A stretch of 40,123 nt of DNA from Strigomonas culicis (lineage: Eukaryota; Euglenozoa; Kinetoplastea; Trypanosomatida; Trypanosomatidae), in the NCBI GenBank assembly GCA_000482145.1, contig AUXH01000111.1, positions 1-40,123 on the forward strand. Reading direction: 5' to 3'. Below are positions 8,464 through 17,340 of the stretch, in pieces. The notes under the pieces are model-generated. The model was not told the DNA's origin. It did no database searches and worked only from the letters and a program-made list of their open reading frames with translations. How positions within the stretch are numbered: position 1 is the first letter of the stretch; each line of letters opens with the position of its first letter. A program made the translations under genes and the position numbers.

Positions 8464-11400
8464 ATGGGCTGCGGGCACTCGAAGGTACGCACGAGTGACG
8501 GGAGAGCAAACCCGCACGCACTGACGCGCCGACCGCGTCGGAGGCACAACAGCCTAGACGCACATAGCCGTAGCAACAGCGATGACGGCGACCGCCCTCA
8601 AGGTGCGCATCGATTGGTGCAGGCAGAGGGGGGAGAGCCGTCCCCCGCCCGCGGCGCGGGCGCATATAGACAGGGACGTGAGCGGGCGGGGGTGCCCACC
8701 ACGCCGCGGCGCGGCAGCGACCAGAACCGTTGGCCATCCTCCTCCGACGATGACGGTGAAGAAGAGAAAGGCACGTCCGTGAGCCACCACTTCGACCCCA
8801 TCGAGGCCCCGCCGGCGGCGCTCGGCCTGGCGGCGGCGGACGCACACAGACAGGGACGTGAGCGGGCGGGGCTGCCCACCACGCCGCGGCGCGGCGGACG
8901 GCAGCGACCGCTGCCGTCCTCCTCCGAGGGGGAGGGGGAAGGCGAGGTGCAGGCAGCGGAAACATCCGTGAGCCACCACTTCGACCCGATCACGGCCCCG
9001 CCGGCAGCGCTCGGCCAGCAGGCAGTGCCGCCGATCACACCGTCGGCCTGTTCCCCCCTGGATACACCAGACGGCCCAGGCTTTTTTATCAGCAACGCGC
9101 GCCAGGCAGCGATCGAGTACCAGCTCCACCTCCACGAGAAGAAGAAGCGACGACACGAGGAGGTGCTGAAGAAAAAGGTGGAGCTCTTCGACCCCATCCG
9201 ACCACTGGATGGCTTCAACGTGACGCACAAGCTGCTGCTCGGCCGCTGCTGGGACCGGCGCGCGGCGGAGGTGCTGTCGCTCGCCTTTGCCTATGACTAT
9301 GAGGCGAACCACCCGCACCACGCCCAGGATCATCAATTCCACTTTCCGCCACCGCTCGAGGCGGTGGCCGCGCCTGAGAGGGATCTGCAATCAAACAACA
9401 ACAACAACAACAACAATGATAATAATAAGAATAATAACAATGAATCCCCGTCACCGTCTCCGGTGCGCTCGCCGGGGTCCTCTCAGCGTCCTCTTTCAAA
9501 GCTGACCATCACCCTGCCGCCCACCTCTTTTCCGGAAAACCACACCCAGGGCAGCGATAACAACAGTTATAACAACAGCTCGAGCAATAATAATAATACG
9601 ATCAACACGAATCATAATAATAACAATAGTAGCAGTGGTCCGTTTTCACCGACGCCGAAGAACCCTCCAGTGGTGCCATCCTTCCGGCGCAAATCCCACT
9701 GGTTCAGCCTGTGCGGCATCCCCAACGAGGCACTGTGCTTGTTTCAATACTACACACATCTAAATGAGAACACTACTAATGGTGGTGGGCATGCGCCTTT
9801 GAGTGGGTGGGGTGATGTGCCTCGGCCGAGCGCGCCGCGGGCCGCCCATCTGCTTTCGACGCTCGCGAGTCCGCTCTCCAACATGGCAAAACGCAAACTA
9901 TTCCGGCACTTCTCGACGCAGTATACGCAGGGCCCGGCAGGCCGCGACAACAGTGTCAGCTCGCCCCTCACGCCCTACCCTCACCGCGTGGCGATGCCGC
10001 TCGCGTTGCGGCCGCCCGTTGTCGCTGAAAGCACGGCGGCGGGCGCAGACAGCTCGATGCAGGGCGGCAGCTTCAGCAGCGGCGTCTCCTCCCCCACGAT
10101 GCCGTCCTCCCCGGTGGGGCCCGTGGCTCCACCCGCGGCGGGCGGCGGCAGCGGCTACGCGGCGCAGCAGCGGCTGCGACAGCAGCGGCGCGAGCGGCGG
10201 CGGCACAGCCAGGCGCAGCAGGAGGAGGACCAGCTACTGCAGATGCACCTGCCGACGCTCGAGGAGTTCGCGCGGATGAGTGAGGAGGAACGCGAATACC
10301 ACTTCTCGACCGTCGTGCTGACGAGCAAGCGCTATCACGGCGCGAAGAACATCTTTGCCTTCCGGCTGCAGGACGAAGCAGCGACGGCAGCGGCGACGAC
10401 GAGCAACAACACGTTTGCGTCCGCACCCGGTGGTGGTGGTGGTGAGGGGGACATCGATGAGGAACAGCGGGAGCGGATGCGCGACGAGAAGGAGAAGGAG
10501 TTTCTGCTGCGGCGCGGGCTGCGCCCCGCGCGCGGCACCAAAGTCGTCCGCTGGAATCGCGTGTCGTTTCTGAACCCGACCATCAACAGCTTCATTGCGG
10601 CCGCCAAGCAGACCGCCGAGCTCACCAACGCGGACGAACTTGATACGAATAGTGGTAATAATAATACGAATAAGGGTAGTGGTAAGGTGGGACCGAACCC
10701 GCTGCTTCGGTCCGAAGGCTCGCCGCTGAGCGCTGCCGCCGCCCGCGCCATCTCCATCGCCGCCGCGGAACACGAAGACGCGAATTCTCCCGCACGGACC
10801 GCGGCCGCGGTGTGGGGCGGCACGAACGCCAACTGCAGTTTTGCGATGGACGCCGGCACGCGGGAGACGGTTGACATGTGTCGGCTCTTCCTGGACCGCA
10901 TCGGGGCCGCAGACGATGCGCTGACGGGCATCGAGAACGTCTCTTTCGGTGGCCAGCACTTCGTTGCCGCCTTCGAGAACAAGAGCTTTGGCGGTCCCTC
11001 TACCACCATCGCACGCGCCCTGTCCACGCTCAGCAATGCAAGCTCCAATATCCTCGTCAATGCGCCGAACAACAACAACAACAACAACAACAACAGTAAT
11101 AATAATAATGTTAGCAATTTATCCATGGCGTTGGAAAGTGACAGAGGGGTGCTCCGGCAGCGCACGACCGCGACGCGGCGTCCGTTTCCCACCGAGAGCA
11201 TCACGTGCCTCGCGATGGCGATGCCCTCGGTCCTGCCGCTCAGCTCCATCCACAGCCACGCACAGAGCATGCCGGGCTCGCCGCTGTCGCCGCTGCGCGC
11301 GGGCGACGGTCCGGCGCCGGCCGCGCCGGGCACGACGCTTCCCGCCGTGGAGTGCCAGAGCAGCGCGCCGCCCAGGCCGCCGGTCGACGCCGTCGCGGGC

Positions 11401-14400
11401 GAAGACAAGGAGGGCGTCATTGTGTGCCTCTCCATCAGCTGCTTCAGCGTCGGGATGAACCCCTTCGAGCACGCTCAGCACCAGTTCAAACGCACGCCGA
11501 TCGACGTGGACGAGAGCTATGTGGAGGCGGCGGACGGCGTTCGCACGGCGGCGGCGGCGGCGGGCATCGGCGCCTCGTCCGCCGCCGGCCAGGCCGCGGC
11601 CGCGAAGGGCGGTCGCAGCGGCCACACGGTGGGCAGCACCTATGGCGAGGGCATCATCACCGAGATCATGTACGGCGGTGTTCTCTCGGTGGAGTGCTCG
11701 TCGCTCGCGGCGGCGGCGGAGCTGGAGCAGGTGCTGTCGCACATGCGGTGGAGTAAGACCTCCCAGTCCATCCCCAACATCATCCAAGAGGTGACGAAGA
11801 AGCTGAGCTTCATCCAAAAAATGCGGGAGCGGCGGCAGCGGCACACGGCGAAGCTGAAGCAACTTTTCTCCGCTGGCAGGCGGCGCAACGAGGAGGCGCG
11901 GCCGGCCGCGCCGGCTGTCGCCCGCCCGCCGTCGCCGACCAGTGTGTGTTCGAACGACGACGAGATGAACGAGGAGCCGCTGCTCTGCACGTCGCCGCTG
12001 CGGGGGGCGCACGCCGACGACCGCGCGGACCGCTGGGCCGACAGCGCGGCAGGGGACGAGGACGTCACACAGCAGTACCGCTACCGCGTGTGGAAGCGCG
12101 TGGGCGGGAAGCAGATGCGCGACGCGGTGGAGTTCTCGGAGATCACGGTGCTCATTGACCAGCAGGCACAGACCGCGGCCGAGCAGACAAAGGATATCAC
12201 CGTGCACTGGAACAGGCTGCGCACCCGCTCCCCGAAAACGCCGACCGCGTCCGACGCGGACGGCGCGACGACAACCGACGCGGATGGCTCGACGATGCTC
12301 TTGAAGAACGAGGACTCCAACATGGACGACAACAACGTCGCCTACTCTAAGCTCGCCTCGGCGTGGTGCACGCTGCCCACCATCGCGACCGTGCTGCGCA
12401 GCTGGGCGCTGCACTTGCTGTCTAACCCGCAGTACGCCATGCCGGTGTCGCTCTACCTACAGAAGTTCAACGGCATCTGCCCGGCGCTGCAGTACCTTTC
12501 CCTCCGCCAACAACAGGAACAGCGTCTCCGCAGCACGTTTCAGAACATGCTCGCGTCGCCGGCGGTGGCGAGCGACGCGGCGATGCCCCTCATCGACTTC
12601 AGCATCCCGGAGAAGGAGGCGGCGGCGGGGGGCGGCGGCGGCAGCTATCCGGCCGCGCCGAATCAGATCCAGCTGCTGCAGAAGAACTTGCACCTGCCGG
12701 CGACGAAAAAGGATGTGCAGGAAGCACGAGATGAGCAGGTGCTGCTCGACCAAATTCAGCAGTACCATCTGTTTGAGACCGACATGCTGGCCTACAACAC
12801 GGAGCAAGCGTACAGCAACGTGGAGGAGAAGGAAGAGATCCTGCAGATGGCTAGCGGTAGGCCGCCGCAACCGACGAGCGCGACAACGAATAACACGGCA
12901 ACCACCACCGCGACGACCACGACGGCGGCGGCGGGGGCTAAGAACAGCAGCGGCGGTGCGCCGGTCGCCGGTGGCGGCCGTGCGGCTCGCACGGCACGCA
13001 GCGACGGCCACGCCAGTGCCACGCATGGCGGCGTCGGCGGCAATCTCCACGCAAAGGCACGGAAGACGCTCAAGTATCCGCTCCACACACCCATCTCGAA
13101 GTTCAACAAGTTCTACTCCTCCGTGCCGCCCTCGCCGCAGAGCGACAGTGAAGACACCTCCAGCGGCAGCTCGCGCGACGTGGATTTGGATGGCGGCAGC
13201 GCGGGTCAGCTGACGCCGCCGCCGCCCCACAGCAGCCAGGACCCACACACGAACAGCGTCAGCGATGATGGCGCGCAGCCGATCGCCATGGCCCGCAGCC
13301 ATCACGCCGGGCACATGAACGCGAGCGGGACCTGCAGTAGCAGCGTGTCGAACGAGCAGTTTTTTGCCAAGGCGAGCCGGACGCTGGAGCCGGTTCATTA
13401 CGCGACGCCGTCGCCGCAGGAAGGGCCCCAGGCCCATCCACACGCGGCCGAGGAACACTACGTCTGTCATCCGATCGACGCGGAGTTCACCTTTAACGAT
13501 AGCTTTGATCAGTGTGCAGAAGGGGCGGGCGATCCGCACTCGCATCCTACTAGTCGTGAGAAGAGGGGGAAGAAGACAACGCCATCCAAGCACTCGAGCG
13601 ACCTCAGTGATCGGCAAAAGGAGGAGGAGGCGGACGAGGACGAGGAGGAAGAGGAAGTGCGGATACGGCTCTTTCTAAAAGGCCGGCAGGAGACGCATTC
13701 CTATGTGGATTCCCACTTCTTGAAGCACATGGAGGCCAGCAGCAACAACAACAATGGCGTGTCGGAGCCGGAGCCAACGCCGCCGGTGCCGCCAGCACCG
13801 CCACCGCCACCCGCGGCAACAGCCATCCGCCCGCGGGCGCGCTCGATCCTACACGTGCCGGAGCTGCCCGCCACGCACGCGGTCGCGGCGCGGGCGGGGC
13901 CGAGGGCCGTCGCGGTGGTGCCGCAGACGCGGCGGAAGAGCGAACAGGTGCAGCGGGCGCTCGTGCCTTCGCGGGTCGTGTACAACCCGTCCCGCGCGCA
14001 GCTGTCGGAGCGGTCGCCCGAGGCCTCGCTCCACCGCCGCCGCGCCGCCCCACAGGCGTCGTTGGCCGTCAGCACGCGCGGCAGCTCCGTCGCCACAACG
14101 GCGTCCGTCCCCGCCAGCCGCCAGGCGAACGGCTATGCGCCGAGGCGGCGAGGGGGGGGGAGGGGGGACGCCGCGGCGGCAGCGGCACCGCCCCGATGGG
14201 GCAAGGCGAAGGAGAAGGAGAGGGAGGGACAGAAGGGGAACCCAGCGACGGTCACCATCGTCGATAAGGCGGCGCGGCACCCGCGGCCGACAGCGCAGCC
14301 GCACGCGGATGTGGAAAGCGATGCGAAGCGCGAAACGCCTCTCACGTTCCATGTGCCGCCGACGCCACCGGTGCAGCCTCAAACACTGGAAAGGGACAGG

Positions 14401-16869
14401 GAAGATGCCAAAAAAAAAAGAGAGGCAGAGGAGGCGGCGTCCGCCTTTGCGATACCCCTCGTGCGGCACGTCACGAGCAGTGTCGCAACCACGCCGAGTA
14501 ACACCGCGAACAACAGCATCCTCATCAACGAGTACGAGGAGTGGTGGCACATGGTGCAGCTGGAGAACAAGGCGCTCGCGACGGAGCTGGCGGATTTGCG
14601 AAAGCGGCGGGAGGAGGCGGAAGACCGCTACAACCTCAAGTTCAAGGAGCTCCAGGCGATCCAAAAGGCCTTCTTACCGTCGTCGAACTTCAACCAGCTC
14701 GACCTCATTCTGCTGTATCTGCGGACCGCATGCTTTCAGCAGGCGGACCTGCCCGAGCAGTGCCTCTATCTCTCATCGAACGAGTGGTTTCCGGTACTCA
14801 TTGCGACGATCACCACCACCGTCGACGACGAGATCGCACAGAACACCCAGCAGCAGCAGACAGGCAGGGTGCTCTCGCGTGAGGCAGAAGCGGTTCCAGC
14901 CAACCGGCGCTATCTGAACGCGGAGAGCGACGGCGAGGCCACCGATCGGAAGGAAACGATGACCCGCGGCGCGGCCCGGTATACGAATCAGGATAATAGT
15001 TTTGCGCTGATGCGAATGCCGGTCATGCGCTGTTACAACAGGAATCCGAACGCGCTCATTTTTGCGCATATTGCATATGTACTGGAGATGCGGGACCTGC
15101 CGAAGCTGGGCATGCTGGCGGGTATTTTTTACTATTACAATAAACAGAGTCCGAGCGCGTCAGCCTCCGGCTACACCGCCTTGATGGGTCTGGAGAAGAT
15201 TTATTTCAACGCGACGAATCTCATCGGGCGTGCGGCCCCGATTCGCAGTCGGCGGGAACGGTGGAAAGAGAAGTGGGAACGATCGTGTCAACACCAAGGG
15301 TGTGAAAAGGGGCACCACCCCGATGCCACCATCATCTCCGTCGACAGCACGCCCAACAATGAGACCTCTTCCTGTACTTCCTCATCCGCGTCATCCTTTT
15401 TCGAATGCACAAATCACAATAATTCGATGACGACGCGTAATGGCAACACGAATAACGCCTACTACACGTCGGGTGCACTCTCATCAGATGATCCCATGAA
15501 CAGCCTGTTTTTTATAGAGGAAACGAATCATGCCTACGGCAGCACGAGTCCTCTGTATTACTGCACAGAGTCTCAGTGCCGCGACATCATTGCAACGCTG
15601 CTGTACAGCATCGCAGAAAATAAAAAGGAAAACAATCGACGGCGACAGGACTATATCGTGCTTAACGCCAACACGAGTGCGACCACTGCGAGTAGTTATA
15701 CTAATAATAATAATAACAATAACAGTGTGGAGGACCCCGAGGGATCCGTCATCGATGTCAAGTTCAAAGGACTGAAATCCACTGCTGCCAAAAAGAAATT
15801 GTCTAGGGAGAGGTTGTTTTGGCTGATGGATACGGATAATTACTCTTCAGAGGATGATGATGCCACCGTGCGTCGGAATAATAAAAAAGAGAGACGGGAA
15901 CGGAGCCCCTCACTTGTGTCTTCACTAGTCCATTTGTTTTCGCGTAAAGGTAAAAAGGAGCAGGAGGCGAGCAGCCTGCCGCAGCAGGGAGTGGTAACGG
16001 ACCCCGCAGCAACGCTGGAGGCGGAAATCTTGGCGAGGAAGGCGCGTATGGCACATGCGCCGTTCATCCGTTCGAACATGGATTTCCACTCCTCCTTCAC
16101 CTTATCCGATTTCATAGTCCTGTCAAGAGCCAAAAGTAATTTGCATTTCTATGAATTTGAGCACTTTGATCGAGACGATGGGGACGAGGAGCGCGATCCT
16201 TTTTATTTCACGCGATATAGAGACCGGAAGGAGGGAGAGATACGCACCAATGACAACACAAATATTGCCTTTCGCTTACACACGTTCATGCATGAGCCGG
16301 ATTGGCTGTCGAGACGCGTACGGGGGAGTGTCAAGAAAAAGGCCAACCAGGCTAAACTCAAAACCTACGGAGACCTCCGTGTTGAAATACGGCCATTCAT
16401 GAATGTACTCTGTCATCGCTGCGATTTCATACTAGATGCGAATAAGAAACAAAAGGAGTCGGAGGAGGAGGAGGAGGAAGAAGAAGAGGTAAGTGAGGAG
16501 ACACGGCAGAAAAGGATTGAAACCTACTTCACTGTCGGTACGTTCGCCAAGATGGAAAAGTTCCCTCATTATCATAATGATTACAACAAGCATCATAATG
16601 ACAAAAATTATTATTATAATTTTCTCCGACGCAAAAAGATATGGGAACTGACGAAACAGAACGTTCAGAATAATAGGTGCAACTGTAACGTCTATGGCTT
16701 CAAGTCCCTCAATGAGGAGGCATGGTTTTTGCAAAGCGTGTCGAACGAGCTTTTCTTCAGCAGAGAGCAGATATGGAAGTCACTGCAGCAGATGGTACAC
16801 AACTACAACCATCCGGATGATACGGAAGAGAAGGATAAAGGGAAAATGAAGGTGATACTGAGCCGTTGA
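8464..16869 (+). CDS. Giant N-acylated MACPF-like protein 1, 2801 aa
   Basis: No close family recognised. The N-terminus MGCGHSK fits co-translational myristoylation on Gly2 (Ser at position 6) with palmitoylation on Cys3, predicting attachment to the cytoplasmic face of a membrane; there is no signal peptide. A 60-residue repeat occurs twice (residues 67-184). Motifs in order: LGRCW (259-263), YGEGIITEIMYGG (1060-1072), RVGGK (1212-1216), a W-x3-L...NP...P segment from W1314 to about 1340, and a coiled coil from EEWW (2025-2028) to FLP (2070-2072). LYYC (2364-2367) and EAW...YNH (2752-2783) follow. The first four resemble MACPF-fold landmarks; all recur in the 24667-33780 protein, its paralogue. 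Asn-, Gly/Ala-, Pro- and Glu-rich linkers fill the spaces. The last third is less GC-rich than the rest. A membrane-associated, possibly membrane-remodelling role is inference. Confidence 0.85.
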   Translation: MGCGHSKVRTSDGRANPHALTRRPRRRHNSLDAHSRSNSDDGDRPQGAHRLVQAEGGEPSPARGAGAYRQGRERAGVPTTPRRGSDQNRWPSSSDDDGEEEKGTSVSHHFDPIEAPPAALGLAAADAHRQGRERAGLPTTPRRGGRQRPLPSSSEGEGEGEVQAAETSVSHHFDPITAPPAALGQQAVPPITPSACSPLDTPDGPGFFISNARQAAIEYQLHLHEKKKRRHEEVLKKKVELFDPIRPLDGFNVTHKLLLGRCWDRRAAEVLSLAFAYDYEANHPHHAQDHQFHFPPPLEAVAAPERDLQSNNNNNNNNDNNKNNNNESPSPSPVRSPGSSQRPLSKLTITLPPTSFPENHTQGSDNNSYNNSSSNNNNTINTNHNNNNSSSGPFSPTPKNPPVVPSFRRKSHWFSLCGIPNEALCLFQYYTHLNENTTNGGGHAPLSGWGDVPRPSAPRAAHLLSTLASPLSNMAKRKLFRHFSTQYTQGPAGRDNSVSSPLTPYPHRVAMPLALRPPVVAESTAAGADSSMQGGSFSSGVSSPTMPSSPVGPVAPPAAGGGSGYAAQQRLRQQRRERRRHSQAQQEEDQLLQMHLPTLEEFARMSEEEREYHFSTVVLTSKRYHGAKNIFAFRLQDEAATAAATTSNNTFASAPGGGGGEGDIDEEQRERMRDEKEKEFLLRRGLRPARGTKVVRWNRVSFLNPTINSFIAAAKQTAELTNADELDTNSGNNNTNKGSGKVGPNPLLRSEGSPLSAAAARAISIAAAEHEDANSPARTAAAVWGGTNANCSFAMDAGTRETVDMCRLFLDRIGAADDALTGIENVSFGGQHFVAAFENKSFGGPSTTIARALSTLSNASSNILVNAPNNNNNNNNNSNNNNVSNLSMALESDRGVLRQRTTATRRPFPTESITCLAMAMPSVLPLSSIHSHAQSMPGSPLSPLRAGDGPAPAAPGTTLPAVECQSSAPPRPPVDAVAGEDKEGVIVCLSISCFSVGMNPFEHAQHQFKRTPIDVDESYVEAADGVRTAAAAAGIGASSAAGQAAAAKGGRSGHTVGSTYGEGIITEIMYGGVLSVECSSLAAAAELEQVLSHMRWSKTSQSIPNIIQEVTKKLSFIQKMRERRQRHTAKLKQLFSAGRRRNEEARPAAPAVARPPSPTSVCSNDDEMNEEPLLCTSPLRGAHADDRADRWADSAAGDEDVTQQYRYRVWKRVGGKQMRDAVEFSEITVLIDQQAQTAAEQTKDITVHWNRLRTRSPKTPTASDADGATTTDADGSTMLLKNEDSNMDDNNVAYSKLASAWCTLPTIATVLRSWALHLLSNPQYAMPVSLYLQKFNGICPALQYLSLRQQQEQRLRSTFQNMLASPAVASDAAMPLIDFSIPEKEAAAGGGGGSYPAAPNQIQLLQKNLHLPATKKDVQEARDEQVLLDQIQQYHLFETDMLAYNTEQAYSNVEEKEEILQMASGRPPQPTSATTNNTATTTATTTTAAAGAKNSSGGAPVAGGGRAARTARSDGHASATHGGVGGNLHAKARKTLKYPLHTPISKFNKFYSSVPPSPQSDSEDTSSGSSRDVDLDGGSAGQLTPPPPHSSQDPHTNSVSDDGAQPIAMARSHHAGHMNASGTCSSSVSNEQFFAKASRTLEPVHYATPSPQEGPQAHPHAAEEHYVCHPIDAEFTFNDSFDQCAEGAGDPHSHPTSREKRGKKTTPSKHSSDLSDRQKEEEADEDEEEEEVRIRLFLKGRQETHSYVDSHFLKHMEASSNNNNGVSEPEPTPPVPPAPPPPPAATAIRPRARSILHVPELPATHAVAARAGPRAVAVVPQTRRKSEQVQRALVPSRVVYNPSRAQLSERSPEASLHRRRAAPQASLAVSTRGSSVATTASVPASRQANGYAPRRRGGGRGDAAAAAAPPRWGKAKEKEREGQKGNPATVTIVDKAARHPRPTAQPHADVESDAKRETPLTFHVPPTPPVQPQTLERDREDAKKKREAEEAASAFAIPLVRHVTSSVATTPSNTANNSILINEYEEWWHMVQLENKALATELADLRKRREEAEDRYNLKFKELQAIQKAFLPSSNFNQLDLILLYLRTACFQQADLPEQCLYLSSNEWFPVLIATITTTVDDEIAQNTQQQQTGRVLSREAEAVPANRRYLNAESDGEATDRKETMTRGAARYTNQDNSFALMRMPVMRCYNRNPNALIFAHIAYVLEMRDLPKLGMLAGIFYYYNKQSPSASASGYTALMGLEKIYFNATNLIGRAAPIRSRRERWKEKWERSCQHQGCEKGHHPDATIISVDSTPNNETSSCTSSSASSFFECTNHNNSMTTRNGNTNNAYYTSGALSSDDPMNSLFFIEETNHAYGSTSPLYYCTESQCRDIIATLLYSIAENKKENNRRRQDYIVLNANTSATTASSYTNNNNNNNSVEDPEGSVIDVKFKGLKSTAAKKKLSRERLFWLMDTDNYSSEDDDATVRRNNKKERRERSPSLVSSLVHLFSRKGKKEQEASSLPQQGVVTDPAATLEAEILARKARMAHAPFIRSNMDFHSSFTLSDFIVLSRAKSNLHFYEFEHFDRDDGDEERDPFYFTRYRDRKEGEIRTNDNTNIAFRLHTFMHEPDWLSRRVRGSVKKKANQAKLKTYGDLRVEIRPFMNVLCHRCDFILDANKKQKESEEEEEEEEEVSEETRQKRIETYFTVGTFAKMEKFPHYHNDYNKHHNDKNYYYNFLRRKKIWELTKQNVQNNRCNCNVYGFKSLNEEAWFLQSVSNELFFSREQIWKSLQQMVHNYNHPDDTEEKDKGKMKVILSR
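8662..9015 (+). repeat. Tandem duplication, 180-base period, two copies, in coding sequence
   Basis: Two in-frame copies begin at 8662 and 8842. Each encodes A(Y/H)RQGRERAG(V/L)PTTPRRG, then an acidic Ser/Asp/Glu stretch, then TSVSHHFDPI and APPAALG. The ends of each copy are nearly identical at DNA level, while the acidic middle has diverged. This indicates a fairly recent internal duplication of about 60 residues. Confidence 0.92.
9394..9441 (+). repeat. AAC/AAT tract encoding polyasparagine
   Basis: AAC-rich then AAT-rich codons encode an Asn run with Asp and Lys interruptions in the N-terminal third of the 2801-aa protein. A second Asn/Ser-rich stretch follows at about 9559-9634. Confidence 0.85.
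11068..11111 (+). repeat. AAC/AAT tract encoding polyasparagine
   Basis: A pure AAC run switches to AAT, encoding consecutive Asn with one Ser interruption. It sits between strand-like segments upstream of the YGEG...YGG motif of the 2801-aa protein. Confidence 0.85.
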
Positions 16870-17340
16870 TGATATTTGAAAAGGGAAAAAGAAGATACCT
16901 ATACTGTACATTACTACGCGAACATCAACAAAAAAAAAAAAAAACAGGAAACTTGATCTAAAACGTTTTACTTTAGCATTTTTTCTTTTTGATGTCATCA
17001 ACTTCGCTTTTTTATTATTTTGTTTGGTTTTCTTTCCGTTTTTCGTCTTTTCTTTCTTTGTTTGACAATTTGATAAGATGTATTCCATAACGCTAAAAAA
17101 AAATAATGTATCATGTACATTACATTTATACAAACTTTGTTTTTCTTTTTTCTTCTATGATATTCATTTTTTTTTCTATCTCTCTCTCTTCTTACATTTC
17201 TCTTAATCTTTTTTATTGTTTTTTTTTTTTTTGTTGTGTGTGTGGGTATCTCTGTTTATGATTTCGTTTTTCTTCAGAAGAAGAAACGAAAAAAAAAAGA
17301 GGAAGTAGATATATAAAAAAAAAACTGTACCACAGCAAAA
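16870..17340. other. Intergenic region
   Basis: About 470 bases, very AT-rich, with alternating poly-A and poly-T and a long pyrimidine tract toward the next gene. No RNA gene or extra ORF is supported. Confidence 0.7.
17165..17277 (+). promoter_or_regulatory. Trans-splice acceptor for the 17341 gene
   Basis: An extended T/C tract (17165-17233) followed by a GT-rich stretch and TTTTTCTTCAG, with AG at 17276-17277. A second possible acceptor is the CAG at 17333-17335, only 5 bases before the ATG at 17341. Both place 17341 as the first ATG of the mRNA. Confidence 0.6.

Noticed and set aside
13754..14917. 387-aa Arg/Ser-rich + strand frame inside the first giant gene
   Set aside because: It is a shifted reading of GC-rich codons. 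The main frame over the same bases carries the motifs shared with the paralogue.
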